Assembly (NCBI GenBank): GCA_007132225.1
Contig: SLPB01000060.1
Span: forward strand, 1-44,738
Direction of reading: 5' to 3'
Length of the DNA: 44,738 bases
DNA from: Bacteroidales bacterium
GTDB taxonomy: Bacteria > Bacteroidota > Bacteroidia > Bacteroidales > PUMT01
Below, piece by piece: positions 28,699 through 37,759 of the stretch; the first letter of the stretch is position 1, and each line of letters opens with the position of its first letter. The notes under the pieces were generated by a model. The model saw nothing but the letters and a program-made list of their open reading frames with translations, was not told the DNA's origin and did no database searches. A program made the position numbers and the translations under genes.

Positions 28699-29406
28699 AT
28701 GAAAAGTATAGTAATTGACGATGACAAGCTATCAAGAAGAATCATTGAGGAGTTTACTAAAAGGACTGATTTTTTAACCCATGTTGACTCTTTTGATAAT
28801 CCTGTAGAAGCTATAAGATTGCTCAAGTCCGGGAGTGAAGTGAATCTGATATTCCTTGATATTGAAATGCCGGAGATGTCCGGGTTAGAGTTTATTAATA
28901 CCTTAAATAACCCCCCTCGTATAATAATAATTTCCTCGAAAGAGCAATATGCTCTTCAGGCTTTCGAATATGATGTAACCGACTACCTTTTAAAGCCGAT
29001 ATCATATGGAAGGTTTTTTAAAGCTGTTGATAAGGCCTACAGTCTTTATGTCAGGGACTCGGTTGTGCCAGAGGGGAAAAATGAGATATTTATTAAAAAG
29101 GATTCTTCACTAATTAAATTAAAGTATGAAGATATATTGTGGATCGAAGCAATGGAGAATTATGTTATAGTGAATACCTACGATGATAAGTATACAATCC
29201 ATTTTACAATGAAGTCCATTGAGAAAAAGCTGCCTGCTTCAAAATTCCTAAGGGTACACCGCTCATACATTATTAACAAGAGCAGCATAAATCTTATTGA
29301 GGACAATTCAATAATTATATCGGTGGAGTCCGGAAAGAAAACCATTCCCATTGGAAAATCATACAAAGAAAAACTCATGAATGATTTGAATCTGATGATC
29401 AAATAA
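28699..29406 (+). CDS. LytTR family response regulator (REC + LytTR)
   Basis: IVIDDDKLSRR, LIFLDIEMPEMSG, DYLLKPI, then LytTR DNA-binding domain (WIEAMENYVIVNTYD... FLRVHRSYIINKSSI). Confidence 0.95.
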   Translation: MKSIVIDDDKLSRRIIEEFTKRTDFLTHVDSFDNPVEAIRLLKSGSEVNLIFLDIEMPEMSGLEFINTLNNPPRIIIISSKEQYALQAFEYDVTDYLLKPISYGRFFKAVDKAYSLYVRDSVVPEGKNEIFIKKDSSLIKLKYEDILWIEAMENYVIVNTYDDKYTIHFTMKSIEKKLPASKFLRVHRSYIINKSSINLIEDNSIIISVESGKKTIPIGKSYKEKLMNDLNLMIK

Positions 29407-29420
29407 AGTTTGAATTCCTG

Positions 29421-30605
29421 ATGTTATCCCCCAGACAACTATTTTTTGAAAATCTTGCCCAAACATCTTTCAGCCCTATAGCCATCGAAATTGAGAGTGC
29501 ATCCGGCTGCTGGCTGCATTCTCCTGATGGAAAGAGTTTTTTTGATCTTATTGCAGGGGTTTCGGTTAGTAATATCGGACATAATAATCCCCGGGTTGTC
29601 AAAGCAGTAAAAGATCAGATAAATAAGCATATGCATCTTATGGTGTACGGGGAGTTTATTCAAAAACCGCAGGTCAGGCTGGCTGAGTTGCTGACCAGGT
29701 ATCTGCCTGATAATCTAAATTCTGTTTTTTATACAAATAGCGGAAGTGAGTCTGTGGAAGGAGCTGTCAAGCTATCCCGCAGGTATACCGGCCGGCACGA
29801 AGTAATAAGCTTTAACAATGCTTATCATGGCAGCACTATTGGTGCTCTTAGCATAATGGGCAATGAAGAGATGAAAAGAGCCTTCAGGCCACTGATGCCA
29901 TCGGTCAGTTTTCTTGAATTCAACCGGGTCGATGATCTGGATGCAATAACATCTGCTACTGCATGTGTTATTATCGAACCCGTGCAGGGGGAGGCCGGAG
30001 TAATATTGCCGGAAGATGGATTTCTTCAGCAGTTAAGGGATAAATGCACACAAACCGGTACTCTTCTTATTTTTGATGAGATTCAGACTGGTTTTGGCCG
30101 TACCGGTAAAATGTTTGCCATGGATCTTTATGAGGTAGTGCCGGATGTAGCATTGTTTGCCAAGGGCTTTGGTGGCGGAATGCCTCTCGGTGCATTTGTA
30201 TCTTCAAGAGAAATAATGAGTTCCCTGTGTAATGACCCTGTACTGGGACATATTACCACCTTTGGCGGGCATCCTGTATCATGTACTGCCGGATTAGCTT
30301 CTTTGGAATTTATTATAGAAGAGAAATTGGAAAGAAACGCAATTAATAATGGCAGGAGATTTAAGCAACTGCTTGATCATAATTTAATAAAGGATGTGAG
30401 GGGAGAAGGTCTCTTAATGTCGGTAGAACTGGAAAGTGCAGAAATGGTTAAAAAGGTTATTTCAATTGCATTGAAAAAGGGAGTAGTAACTGACTGGTTT
30501 CTCTTTAATGAGAATTGCATAAGGATTTCCCCCCCGCTTATAATAACCGGGGAAGAAACGGAATTTGCCTGCCGTATATTGCAGGAGTCCATGGATGAGG
30601 TATGA
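29421..30605 (+). CDS. Class III aminotransferase (ornithine/acetylornithine aminotransferase-like)
   Basis: FYTNSGSESVEGAVKLSRRYTGR, ACVIIEPVQGEAGVILP, LIFDEIQTGFGRTGKMFA, ALFAKGFGGGMPLGAFV. Confidence 0.93.
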   Translation: MLSPRQLFFENLAQTSFSPIAIEIESASGCWLHSPDGKSFFDLIAGVSVSNIGHNNPRVVKAVKDQINKHMHLMVYGEFIQKPQVRLAELLTRYLPDNLNSVFYTNSGSESVEGAVKLSRRYTGRHEVISFNNAYHGSTIGALSIMGNEEMKRAFRPLMPSVSFLEFNRVDDLDAITSATACVIIEPVQGEAGVILPEDGFLQQLRDKCTQTGTLLIFDEIQTGFGRTGKMFAMDLYEVVPDVALFAKGFGGGMPLGAFVSSREIMSSLCNDPVLGHITTFGGHPVSCTAGLASLEFIIEEKLERNAINNGRRFKQLLDHNLIKDVRGEGLLMSVELESAEMVKKVISIALKKGVVTDWFLFNENCIRISPPLIITGEETEFACRILQESMDEV

Positions 30606-30614
30606 ATTTATTAC

Positions 30615-30806
30615 CTACTTACTAAGCAGTAATCCGCCAAAAAGCATTCCGTAACCGGTCATCCTGTAGGGATTTGATGTTATGGCACAGCCGCCTGAAT
30701 TACAACCTATAAAATGGTAATAAGCAAATCCAAGTACTCCTCCAATAAGGAGCCCTGCCAAAAGGCGAAGGGTAAATATTTTTTTTATTCTGGATTTTAA
30801 GTTCAT
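30615..30806 (-). CDS. Small membrane protein (DUF6132-like)
   Basis: 63 aa, one or two TM segments, HFIGCNSGGCAITSNPYRMTGYGMLFGGLL. Confidence 0.75.
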   Translation of the reverse strand: MNLKSRIKKIFTLRLLAGLLIGGVLGFAYYHFIGCNSGGCAITSNPYRMTGYGMLFGGLLLSK

Positions 30807-30886
30807 ATATTTACGTTTATTGAATTACAAAAGTAATAAATAATATTTACATATATATATTATATAATATATTATTTGGTTTTCCC

Positions 30887-31714
30887 ATGTCTGTAAAAAT
30901 ATTATTTTTTGTGTTTATGCTTCTTGTTCCGTCTCATGTAAAAGGGGGGGAGGCAGGAGATTACGAACCTTCAAAAGTTGAGGATTCCCTGAAAATTCTT
31001 TTTCAGACTCTTGCAGTTACCGATAAGCCTGGAGAAAGAGAAAGAATCAATAATAAAATTATAACTATCTTATCCAAAACCCTCCGGCTTGAAGAATCGT
31101 TTCATTACCCTTTTGACTCTCTTTCATCACTTGGAAAGATTACCGCATCAGATGATATGCTGCGGATATATACCTGGAATTTTCCGGTATCTCCAATCAA
31201 TTATAAGTATTATGGTTTTCTGCAATACAGGGGCAATGACAGTGGGGAAGTTTCACTTCATTTTTTAAATCCGGCTGAAACCAGCAGAGAAGATCTGGAG
31301 CAGGAACAATTTAGTGCCGAAAACTGGTATGGGGCTTTATATTATCAGGTGCATGCCGTGAATTATTTGGATGACACTATTTATACCCTTATGGGGTTTG
31401 ACTTTAACCATGTTTATACCAGTATAAAGATAATAGATGTATTGTCCTTCAATGACGGGTTACCGGTATTTGGTGCACCGATATTTCAGTTCGGCCGGGT
31501 AATTAAGAACAGGGTTGTTTTTGAATATTCTTCCCGGGCTGTTATGTTCATGCGCTACGTTCCGGAAAGAGATATGATAATTTATGACCACCTATCCCCC
31601 TCATCTCCCAGATTTGAAGGTCAATACCGTTATTACGGTCCTGATTTCTCATATGATGGATTCAGGTTTGATAACGGAAAATGGATACATGTTCCCGATA
31701 TCGAATGGAAGTAA
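30887..31714 (+). CDS. Exported hypothetical protein
   Basis: 275 aa with N-terminal signal sequence; no recognised domain. Confidence 0.75.
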   Translation: MSVKILFFVFMLLVPSHVKGGEAGDYEPSKVEDSLKILFQTLAVTDKPGERERINNKIITILSKTLRLEESFHYPFDSLSSLGKITASDDMLRIYTWNFPVSPINYKYYGFLQYRGNDSGEVSLHFLNPAETSREDLEQEQFSAENWYGALYYQVHAVNYLDDTIYTLMGFDFNHVYTSIKIIDVLSFNDGLPVFGAPIFQFGRVIKNRVVFEYSSRAVMFMRYVPERDMIIYDHLSPSSPRFEGQYRYYGPDFSYDGFRFDNGKWIHVPDIEWK

Positions 31715-31722
31715 GAAAGCAG

Positions 31723-31730
31723 TATTTTTG
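31723..31730 (+). promoter_or_regulatory. Predicted -7 box TATTTTTG for the 31759 gene
   Basis: TAnnTTTG match 28 nt before the ATG. Confidence 0.35.
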
Positions 31731-31758
31731 TGTTTAAGTAATTTAGTTAGCTATTATA

Positions 31759-32274
31759 ATGGAGCTTACTCCTGAAAAATTGATTTCCATTCATCTTATT
31801 GATGAAAACTTCCTTTTTATTAATGATATCAAGGATAAGTATGCATGGAGACCAAAATATAAGGTGAATTGTTACCCCTCGACAGACAAATTTATTGAAG
31901 AGATTAAAAGGGCCTCCCTATTGGTAAAATGCACCGATATTGTCATTCTGGCTGTTAATCTTTCAACTCCTGACAAACAGGGAACCACCCGGTTAATAGA
32001 CAAGTTAGAATCAATTATTTCCGGGATTAATATAATTAAAGTATGTCACTCAAAGGAACTGGATAAAGAAAGTTACGCTATTCGCAATGACAATGTCATT
32101 CATATTGTCAATAATGAAAACACTATGCTTCGCATTGACAATGCAATTAAATGGGTGCTGGCAAAAAGCAATCTCAATAACAAAAACCGGATTTATAAAT
32201 TCATTGTTGTTTTGTTTACTGCCTCTCTTATTATTACTGCCCTGGGATTTATATACCTCTTTTTTATTTACTGA
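31759..32274 (+). CDS. Hypothetical protein: receiver-like N-terminal domain plus single C-terminal TM segment
   Basis: 171 aa; ISIHLIDENFLFINDIKDKY ... DIVILAVNLS ... INIIKVCHSKE ... VIHIVNNENTMLRIDNAIKWVL resembles REC strand order; C-terminal IVVLFTASLIITALGFIYLFFIY. Confidence 0.7.
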   Translation: MELTPEKLISIHLIDENFLFINDIKDKYAWRPKYKVNCYPSTDKFIEEIKRASLLVKCTDIVILAVNLSTPDKQGTTRLIDKLESIISGINIIKVCHSKELDKESYAIRNDNVIHIVNNENTMLRIDNAIKWVLAKSNLNNKNRIYKFIVVLFTASLIITALGFIYLFFIY

Positions 32275-32388
32275 TAAGTTTATTTTCCGGACATATTTGG
32301 TGACTATTTGTCAGGTTTAAGCTTTGGCACAGGCTTTGAAAAGTGGTAGTAAGTTTTCAAGCAGTGTTTAACCCTAATAATAATAGAA

Positions 32389-34434
32389 ATGCAAAAAGGA
32401 AAGATTAATGTAAAAACGGAGAATATTTTTCCAATCATTAAGAAATTTCTATACTCAGATCATGAAATATTTCTGAGAGAACTGATATCCAACTCTGTAG
32501 ATGCAACTCAAAAATTAAAAACCCTTGCATCGGTTGGTGAGTACAAAGGTGATCTCGGCGATTTAACCATACATGTCGGTTTGGATAAAGCCAGCAAAAC
32601 CCTGACTATCTCAGACCGGGGTATTGGTATGACTGGTGATGAAATAAAAAAATATATAAATCAGATTGCCTTTTCATCAGCCGAAGATTTTCTGGAACAG
32701 TATAAAGATAAAGTAGATGCAATAATAGGCCATTTCGGATTGGGATTTTATTCATCATTCATGGTAGCCAAAAAGGTTGAAATTATTACCCGGTCTTACC
32801 AGAAGGATTCACAACCAGTAAAATGGACCTGTGACGGCAGTCCCCGGTACACCATTGAAGAAACTGAAAAGGATGAAGCAGGTACTGACATTGTATTGCA
32901 TATATCTGATGATTCCCAGGAATTTCTCGAAGAAAACCGTATTCTGGAGCTGCTTAAAAAATATTGCAAATTCCTGCCCGTAAAGATTGCTTTTGGTAAG
33001 GAAAAAGATTGGAAAGATGGTAAAGAGGTTGAAACTGATAAATTAAGGATAATAAACAACACTGAACCTGCATGGACAAAAAAACCAAATGACCTGAAGC
33101 AGGAGGATTATGATAAATTCTATCAGGAACTTTATCCTATGAATGAAAATCCATTATTTCATATACATCTTAATGTAGATTATCCATTTAATTTAACCGG
33201 CATTTTATACTTTCCCAAGCTGAAAAGTAATTTTGAAATTCAAAAAAACAAAATACAGCTATATGCCAACCAGGTCTTTGTTACTGATTCAGTTGAAGGG
33301 ATTGTTCCTGAGTTCCTCACATTGCTACATGGGGTGATTGATTCGCCTGATATACCCCTTAATGTATCCAGGAGCTACCTTCAGAGTGATTCAAATGTCA
33401 AAAAGATATCATCACATATAACGAAAAAAGTTTCCGATCGCCTGATGGATATTTTTAAGAATAACAGGAAGGAGTTTGAAATAAAATGGGATGATCTGAA
33501 GATATTTATCGAGTATGGTATGGTGAGTGATGAGAAGTTCTATGAACGTGCCGAAAAATTCGCCCTGTTCAAGAATACTGAAAGCAACTATTTTACCTTT
33601 GATGAATACCAGAAGTTAATCAAGGAAAATCAAACCGACAAGCATAAAAATCTTGTTTACCTGTATTCAACTGATACAGAGAAGCAGTATACTTTTATTG
33701 AAGCTGCAAGATCAAAGGGATATGATGTTCTTGTAATGGACGGACAGCTGGATACACATTTTATTAATCACCTTGAATCAAAATTTAAAGATTCCCGCTT
33801 CGTTCGGGTTGATTCAGATGTGGTTGACAAATTGATATTAAAGGATGAAAATCTGGATTCAAGGTTAACCTCAGACCAGCAACAAGATCTTTCAGTTGTT
33901 TTTAAAAGTGTTCTTCCCGATAAGCCAGGATTTACCGTTTCATTCGAAAATATGAGTGAGCGTGATAATCCGGTGACCATAACACAATCTGAATTTATCA
34001 GAAGGATGAAAGATATGTCAAGCATGAGCGGTGGAATGGGTTTTTACGGTGAAATGCCGGACAGCTATAACCTTGTTGTTAATTCAAATCATCCTCTGGT
34101 CATTAAGGTAGCTGAGGAAAAGGATAAAGCTGCCGGTAAGGACCTGGAAAAGATAAGGGAGAAAATCAAGCCGTTAGAATCTGGCAAAGAAGAACTTGAA
34201 AAAGCAAATAAGGAGAAGAAGGAAGAGGAGGTCGGCCAGGAAGATAAGGAAAGGTTAAAGGAATTTGAGAAAAAAATTGATGAGCTAAATAATAAAAGGG
34301 AAGCACAGATAAAGAAATTTGCTTCCGGGAATAAACTGGTGAAACAACTTATCGATCTTGCTCTTCTATCAAACAATATGCTGAAGGGTGAGGAATTGTC
34401 AAAGTTTGTAAAACGAAGCATCGATCTGATGTAA
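32389..34434 (+). CDS. htpG: Molecular chaperone HtpG (Hsp90)
   Basis: HEIFLRELISNSVDATQKLK, ISDRGIGMTGDEI, IGHFGLGFYSSFMVA. Confidence 0.97.
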   Translation: MQKGKINVKTENIFPIIKKFLYSDHEIFLRELISNSVDATQKLKTLASVGEYKGDLGDLTIHVGLDKASKTLTISDRGIGMTGDEIKKYINQIAFSSAEDFLEQYKDKVDAIIGHFGLGFYSSFMVAKKVEIITRSYQKDSQPVKWTCDGSPRYTIEETEKDEAGTDIVLHISDDSQEFLEENRILELLKKYCKFLPVKIAFGKEKDWKDGKEVETDKLRIINNTEPAWTKKPNDLKQEDYDKFYQELYPMNENPLFHIHLNVDYPFNLTGILYFPKLKSNFEIQKNKIQLYANQVFVTDSVEGIVPEFLTLLHGVIDSPDIPLNVSRSYLQSDSNVKKISSHITKKVSDRLMDIFKNNRKEFEIKWDDLKIFIEYGMVSDEKFYERAEKFALFKNTESNYFTFDEYQKLIKENQTDKHKNLVYLYSTDTEKQYTFIEAARSKGYDVLVMDGQLDTHFINHLESKFKDSRFVRVDSDVVDKLILKDENLDSRLTSDQQQDLSVVFKSVLPDKPGFTVSFENMSERDNPVTITQSEFIRRMKDMSSMSGGMGFYGEMPDSYNLVVNSNHPLVIKVAEEKDKAAGKDLEKIREKIKPLESGKEELEKANKEKKEEEVGQEDKERLKEFEKKIDELNNKREAQIKKFASGNKLVKQLIDLALLSNNMLKGEELSKFVKRSIDLM

Positions 34435-34454
34435 TTCCGGTTACAATCTCTCAG

Positions 34455-34489
34455 ACAGTCCGTTATTTTTTAGCGGACTGTTTTTTTTT
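34455..34489 (+). terminator. Rho-independent terminator of htpG
   Basis: acagtccg...cggactgt followed by a T run. Confidence 0.9.
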
Positions 34490-34502
34490 ATTATATTTAA
34501 GT

Positions 34503-34510
34503 TATTTTTG
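34503..34510 (+). promoter_or_regulatory. Predicted -7 box TATTTTTG for the 34530 gene
   Basis: TAnnTTTG match 19 nt before the ATG. Confidence 0.4.
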
Positions 34511-34529
34511 GTAAGATTAATATTTAAAC

Positions 34530-35171
34530 ATGGGCTGGAAGCTTATCCCTGTTACATTGTTATTATATATGTTGCAACTCAATGTGGAAGCACAAAAGCA
34601 TCCACAGCTTCGTTATTTGGGGGTTGATGCCGGATTCAATATGGCAGGCATAAGATCAGCCTCGCAGTATGACAGGCATAAAAAAAACTTTGGTGCGAAT
34701 GTAAATTTTTCAGCTAATTATTCTTTCAGTGATTCTAAATCAGTAGGGGCTTCACTTTCACTTGAGCAGAAGGGCGCCACGGATCCGGTATATGATTTAA
34801 AAACAAATATGAATTATGCTTCTCTGCCTGTGTATCTGAAACTGGTTACCGGAAAAGAGCCCCGGTTTTTTTTTACAGGCGGACTTTATGCGGGCTGGTT
34901 GATAAACGCAAAAATTCGTGGAGAACAATTGCAGGACGGGAAATTAGTTGGAGTAAATGAAAATGTAAGCGGTGACTTCAGGTCTTTTGATTACGGATTA
35001 GTGGCCAGCACCGGAATGATGGTTAGATTATATGACGATTTTGATTTTATTTTCAGTATTCGCGGTTCAAGCGGACTTTTACGGATTACAGACCACCCCC
35101 CGGGTCCCCGGCCCCAAAACTACAGCATTAACGTCAGTATTGGCTATATTTATTATATTGGATTCAGGTAA
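34530..35171 (+). CDS. Outer membrane beta-barrel protein (PorT-like)
   Basis: 213 aa, signal peptide, alternating amphipathic strands (GVDAGFNMAGIRS..., C-terminal YSINVSIGYIYYIGFR). Confidence 0.75.
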   Translation: MGWKLIPVTLLLYMLQLNVEAQKHPQLRYLGVDAGFNMAGIRSASQYDRHKKNFGANVNFSANYSFSDSKSVGASLSLEQKGATDPVYDLKTNMNYASLPVYLKLVTGKEPRFFFTGGLYAGWLINAKIRGEQLQDGKLVGVNENVSGDFRSFDYGLVASTGMMVRLYDDFDFIFSIRGSSGLLRITDHPPGPRPQNYSINVSIGYIYYIGFR

Positions 35172-35223
35172 TTGTTTTTAACCTGAAAAGGATCGGGGAA
35201 ACATAAAAACCTTTACAGATAGT

Positions 35224-35799
35224 TTAGAAAAGCTCCTTTACCTCTTTTTTGATAAAATCAATGGCAACATCGGTAGGTGAGTCGTCTTTATCCATAATTG
35301 ATTCAAGTATAGTCTGACTAAGTTTTATTGAAGGAGAACCGGGTTCAATGCTTTTTGCCGCTTGATTTATAATATTTATAAGACTGGATTTTGCATTTTT
35401 TATGACCTCCCAGCTCTCTCTGCTAACATATATTTGTTGTGAAAGATTGTGTTCAAATTCTGAACGAATAACTGAAAGTAGCTCGGAATGAAGCTTCTGA
35501 CTTGTCATATCCCTCCGGTTTATCCTCATAAGAAGATTGTCGGGCGAAATCCTTTCAAGGAACAACACCAGCCGCTCATAAGCCTGCATCCTTACAGGAA
35601 GTATATATTGATCATTTTGGAGTATCAGGTCAGCTTTTTTTATTTTCAGGCTGGTATCAAGAAATTTTCGTATAAGCAGGTAGGCTGTAATAAAAACAAT
35701 AAGTGCCGGTAATGTGTATTTTAATATTTCAAAAAAGTCTGACATTACTGTTTTGTAAACTTTAATAAATATTCGTTTCAGAATTGCTGCAAGATACAA
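35224..35799 (-). CDS. Hypothetical membrane-anchored protein
   Basis: 191 aa, one N-terminal TM segment then an alpha-helical domain; the start could be MSDFFEIL at residue 20. Confidence 0.7.
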   Translation of the reverse strand: MYLAAILKRIFIKVYKTVMSDFFEILKYTLPALIVFITAYLLIRKFLDTSLKIKKADLILQNDQYILPVRMQAYERLVLFLERISPDNLLMRINRRDMTSQKLHSELLSVIRSEFEHNLSQQIYVSRESWEVIKNAKSSLINIINQAAKSIEPGSPSIKLSQTILESIMDKDDSPTDVAIDFIKKEVKELF

Positions 35800-35894
35800 T
35801 AATTTTCTAATTTTATGATTTCTACTATTTGGGTCTGCTTGCTGGCGGGTTTGTGTTTTTAGTATAAGCTTAATAGTTAATAATCAGGAATTTT

Positions 35895-37088
35895 ATGGAA
35901 AATTTATCGGGAAGGATCAGAAAACTTGCGGACTCGCAGACGATGGCTATGAGCCAGAAAAGTCGTGATTTGCAACGTCAGGGTGTGGATGTTATCAATC
36001 TTAGTGTTGGTGAACCTGACTTTCATACCCCACCACATGTTAAGGAAGCAGCAAAACGAGCTATTGATGATAATTTTTCCTTTTACTCCCCCCTGGCCGG
36101 GTATCCCGATCTGATAGAGGCAATAAGGAAAAAATTTCTCAATGAAAATGATCTTCAATACAATCCTGATAATATCATTGTTTCCAATGGTGCAAAACAT
36201 TCAATAGCCAATGCCCTGATGGTCCTTGTTGATCACGGGGATGAGGTAATTGTTCCTGCTCCTTATTGGGTGAGCTATGTAGAACTTGTGAAACTTGCCG
36301 GGGGCACAAATATAATTATCAATTCTGATATAGAAAATAATTTCAAGATTACTGCCAGCCAGATCGAGGAAGCCATAACCCCGAAAACCAAGTTGCTGCT
36401 TTTGTGTTCACCAAATAATCCTACAGGAACCGTTTACACAAAAGATGAGCTGCGTGAGATTGCAAATGTTATCACAAGATATCCAAACGTTTTTGTGATT
36501 TCAGACGAGATCTATGAACATATTAATTTTACGGGAAAACATGAATCGATTGCAAGTTTCAGTGAGATATTTGACCGGGTTGTTCTTGTAAATGGTGTTT
36601 CAAAGGCATATGCCATGACAGGTTGGCGAATAGGTTATGCTGCAGCTTCCGGATGGATTATAAAAGCTATTGCCAAATTACAGGGACAGTTTACTTCCGG
36701 GGCGTCATCAATTGCACAAAAAGCTGCAACTGCCGCCCTGTGTGGTGATAACTCCTATACTGACAAAATGAGGGAAGCCTTTTTGCGCCGTCGCAATCTT
36801 GTGATGGATCTTGCCGGGAAGATCGAGGGGATGAAAATTGCCAGGCCCGAAGGAGCTTTTTACCTGTTTCCTGATATCAGTGACTATTGTGGACGCAAAT
36901 ATGAAGGGCGATTGATCAGGGATGATAATGATTTTTGCCTTTTCCTGTTGGAAACTGCCCATGTTGCTGCTGTCCCGGGAGAAGCTTTTGGAGCTCCCAG
37001 GCATATACGGATATCTTATGCCGCAAGCGATGCAAGATTGACCGAAGCATTTGAACGCATGGGAAAAGCTTTGGGAAAACTCGAATAA
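35895..37088 (+). CDS. Aspartate/aromatic aminotransferase class I
   Basis: VINLSVGEPDFHTPPHVKEAA, LLLCSPNNPTGTVY, VLVNGVSKAYAMTGWRIGYAA. Confidence 0.95.
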   Translation: MENLSGRIRKLADSQTMAMSQKSRDLQRQGVDVINLSVGEPDFHTPPHVKEAAKRAIDDNFSFYSPLAGYPDLIEAIRKKFLNENDLQYNPDNIIVSNGAKHSIANALMVLVDHGDEVIVPAPYWVSYVELVKLAGGTNIIINSDIENNFKITASQIEEAITPKTKLLLLCSPNNPTGTVYTKDELREIANVITRYPNVFVISDEIYEHINFTGKHESIASFSEIFDRVVLVNGVSKAYAMTGWRIGYAAASGWIIKAIAKLQGQFTSGASSIAQKAATAALCGDNSYTDKMREAFLRRRNLVMDLAGKIEGMKIARPEGAFYLFPDISDYCGRKYEGRLIRDDNDFCLFLLETAHVAAVPGEAFGAPRHIRISYAASDARLTEAFERMGKALGKLE

Positions 37089-37140
37089 TCAGGTTAGGAG
37101 TGCCGCCTCAAAAATTAAGGGTGATGATATAGATACAATA

Positions 37141-37515
37141 CTACTGAAGGATATTTTTAACCTTGGTTACTAGCTCATCGATAATTACCGGTTTATTTAT
37201 ATAATCTATTGCTCCAATTTCAAGTGAGCTCTTCCTGTCAGCGCTGTCTAATTTAGCTGTCAGCATTATTACGGGTATATCAACGGTTTTGTCACTGGAC
37301 TTGATCCTTTTCAGTACCTCAATACCATCCATTCTGGGCATCATAATATCAAGTAAAATAAGATCCGGTTTTTCTGATTCTGTCAGTTTAAGTCCCTCCC
37401 TGCCGCTAAAGGCAACTATAACTTTGTAGTTTTCTTCCTCAAGGATATTTTGAAGAAGCAGGTTATTAACAGATGAATCATCTATTACAAGTATTTTTTT
37501 CTCTTCTCTTGCCAT
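37141..37515 (-). CDS. Stand-alone receiver-domain response regulator
   Basis: 124 aa; ILVIDDSSVNN, LILLDIMMPRMDG, PVIMLTAK, DYINKPV. Confidence 0.95.
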   Translation of the reverse strand: MAREEKKILVIDDSSVNNLLLQNILEEENYKVIVAFSGREGLKLTESEKPDLILLDIMMPRMDGIEVLKRIKSSDKTVDIPVIMLTAKLDSADRKSSLEIGAIDYINKPVIIDELVTKVKNILQ

Positions 37516-37668
37516 TATAAAAAGTTTAAAAATAAACGGCTAAACTAATGCCGTGTTATAAGTATGTAAAAACAATTTAATGCACTGCTAACATGCAATA
37601 AACTCAAAATATTCTATAGCCGGAATCATATAATCATTGATTATCCAAACCTAATGATTTTTTACCAA

Positions 37669-37676
37669 TACCTTTG
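37669..37676 (+). promoter_or_regulatory. Predicted -7 box TACCTTTG upstream of the yihY-like gene
   Basis: TAnnTTTG match; no matching -33 found. Confidence 0.35.
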
Positions 37677-37759
37677 TTATTTTCCATATAATATTTTCAG
37701 CAGTTATATTATGTTTACAATTCGTGTACATTTACTCAACTTTTCTATAATTAATTAAT

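Noticed and set aside
30850-30875. (AT)-rich alternating tract upstream of the 30887 gene as a microsatellite
   Set aside because: Irregular, not a clean repeat unit; likely promoter-region A/T richness.
34140-34330. Highly charged coiled-coil-like insertion near the htpG C-terminus as a novelty
   Set aside because: From memory, similar charged segments occur in other Bacteroidota HtpG proteins, so it is probably lineage-typical.
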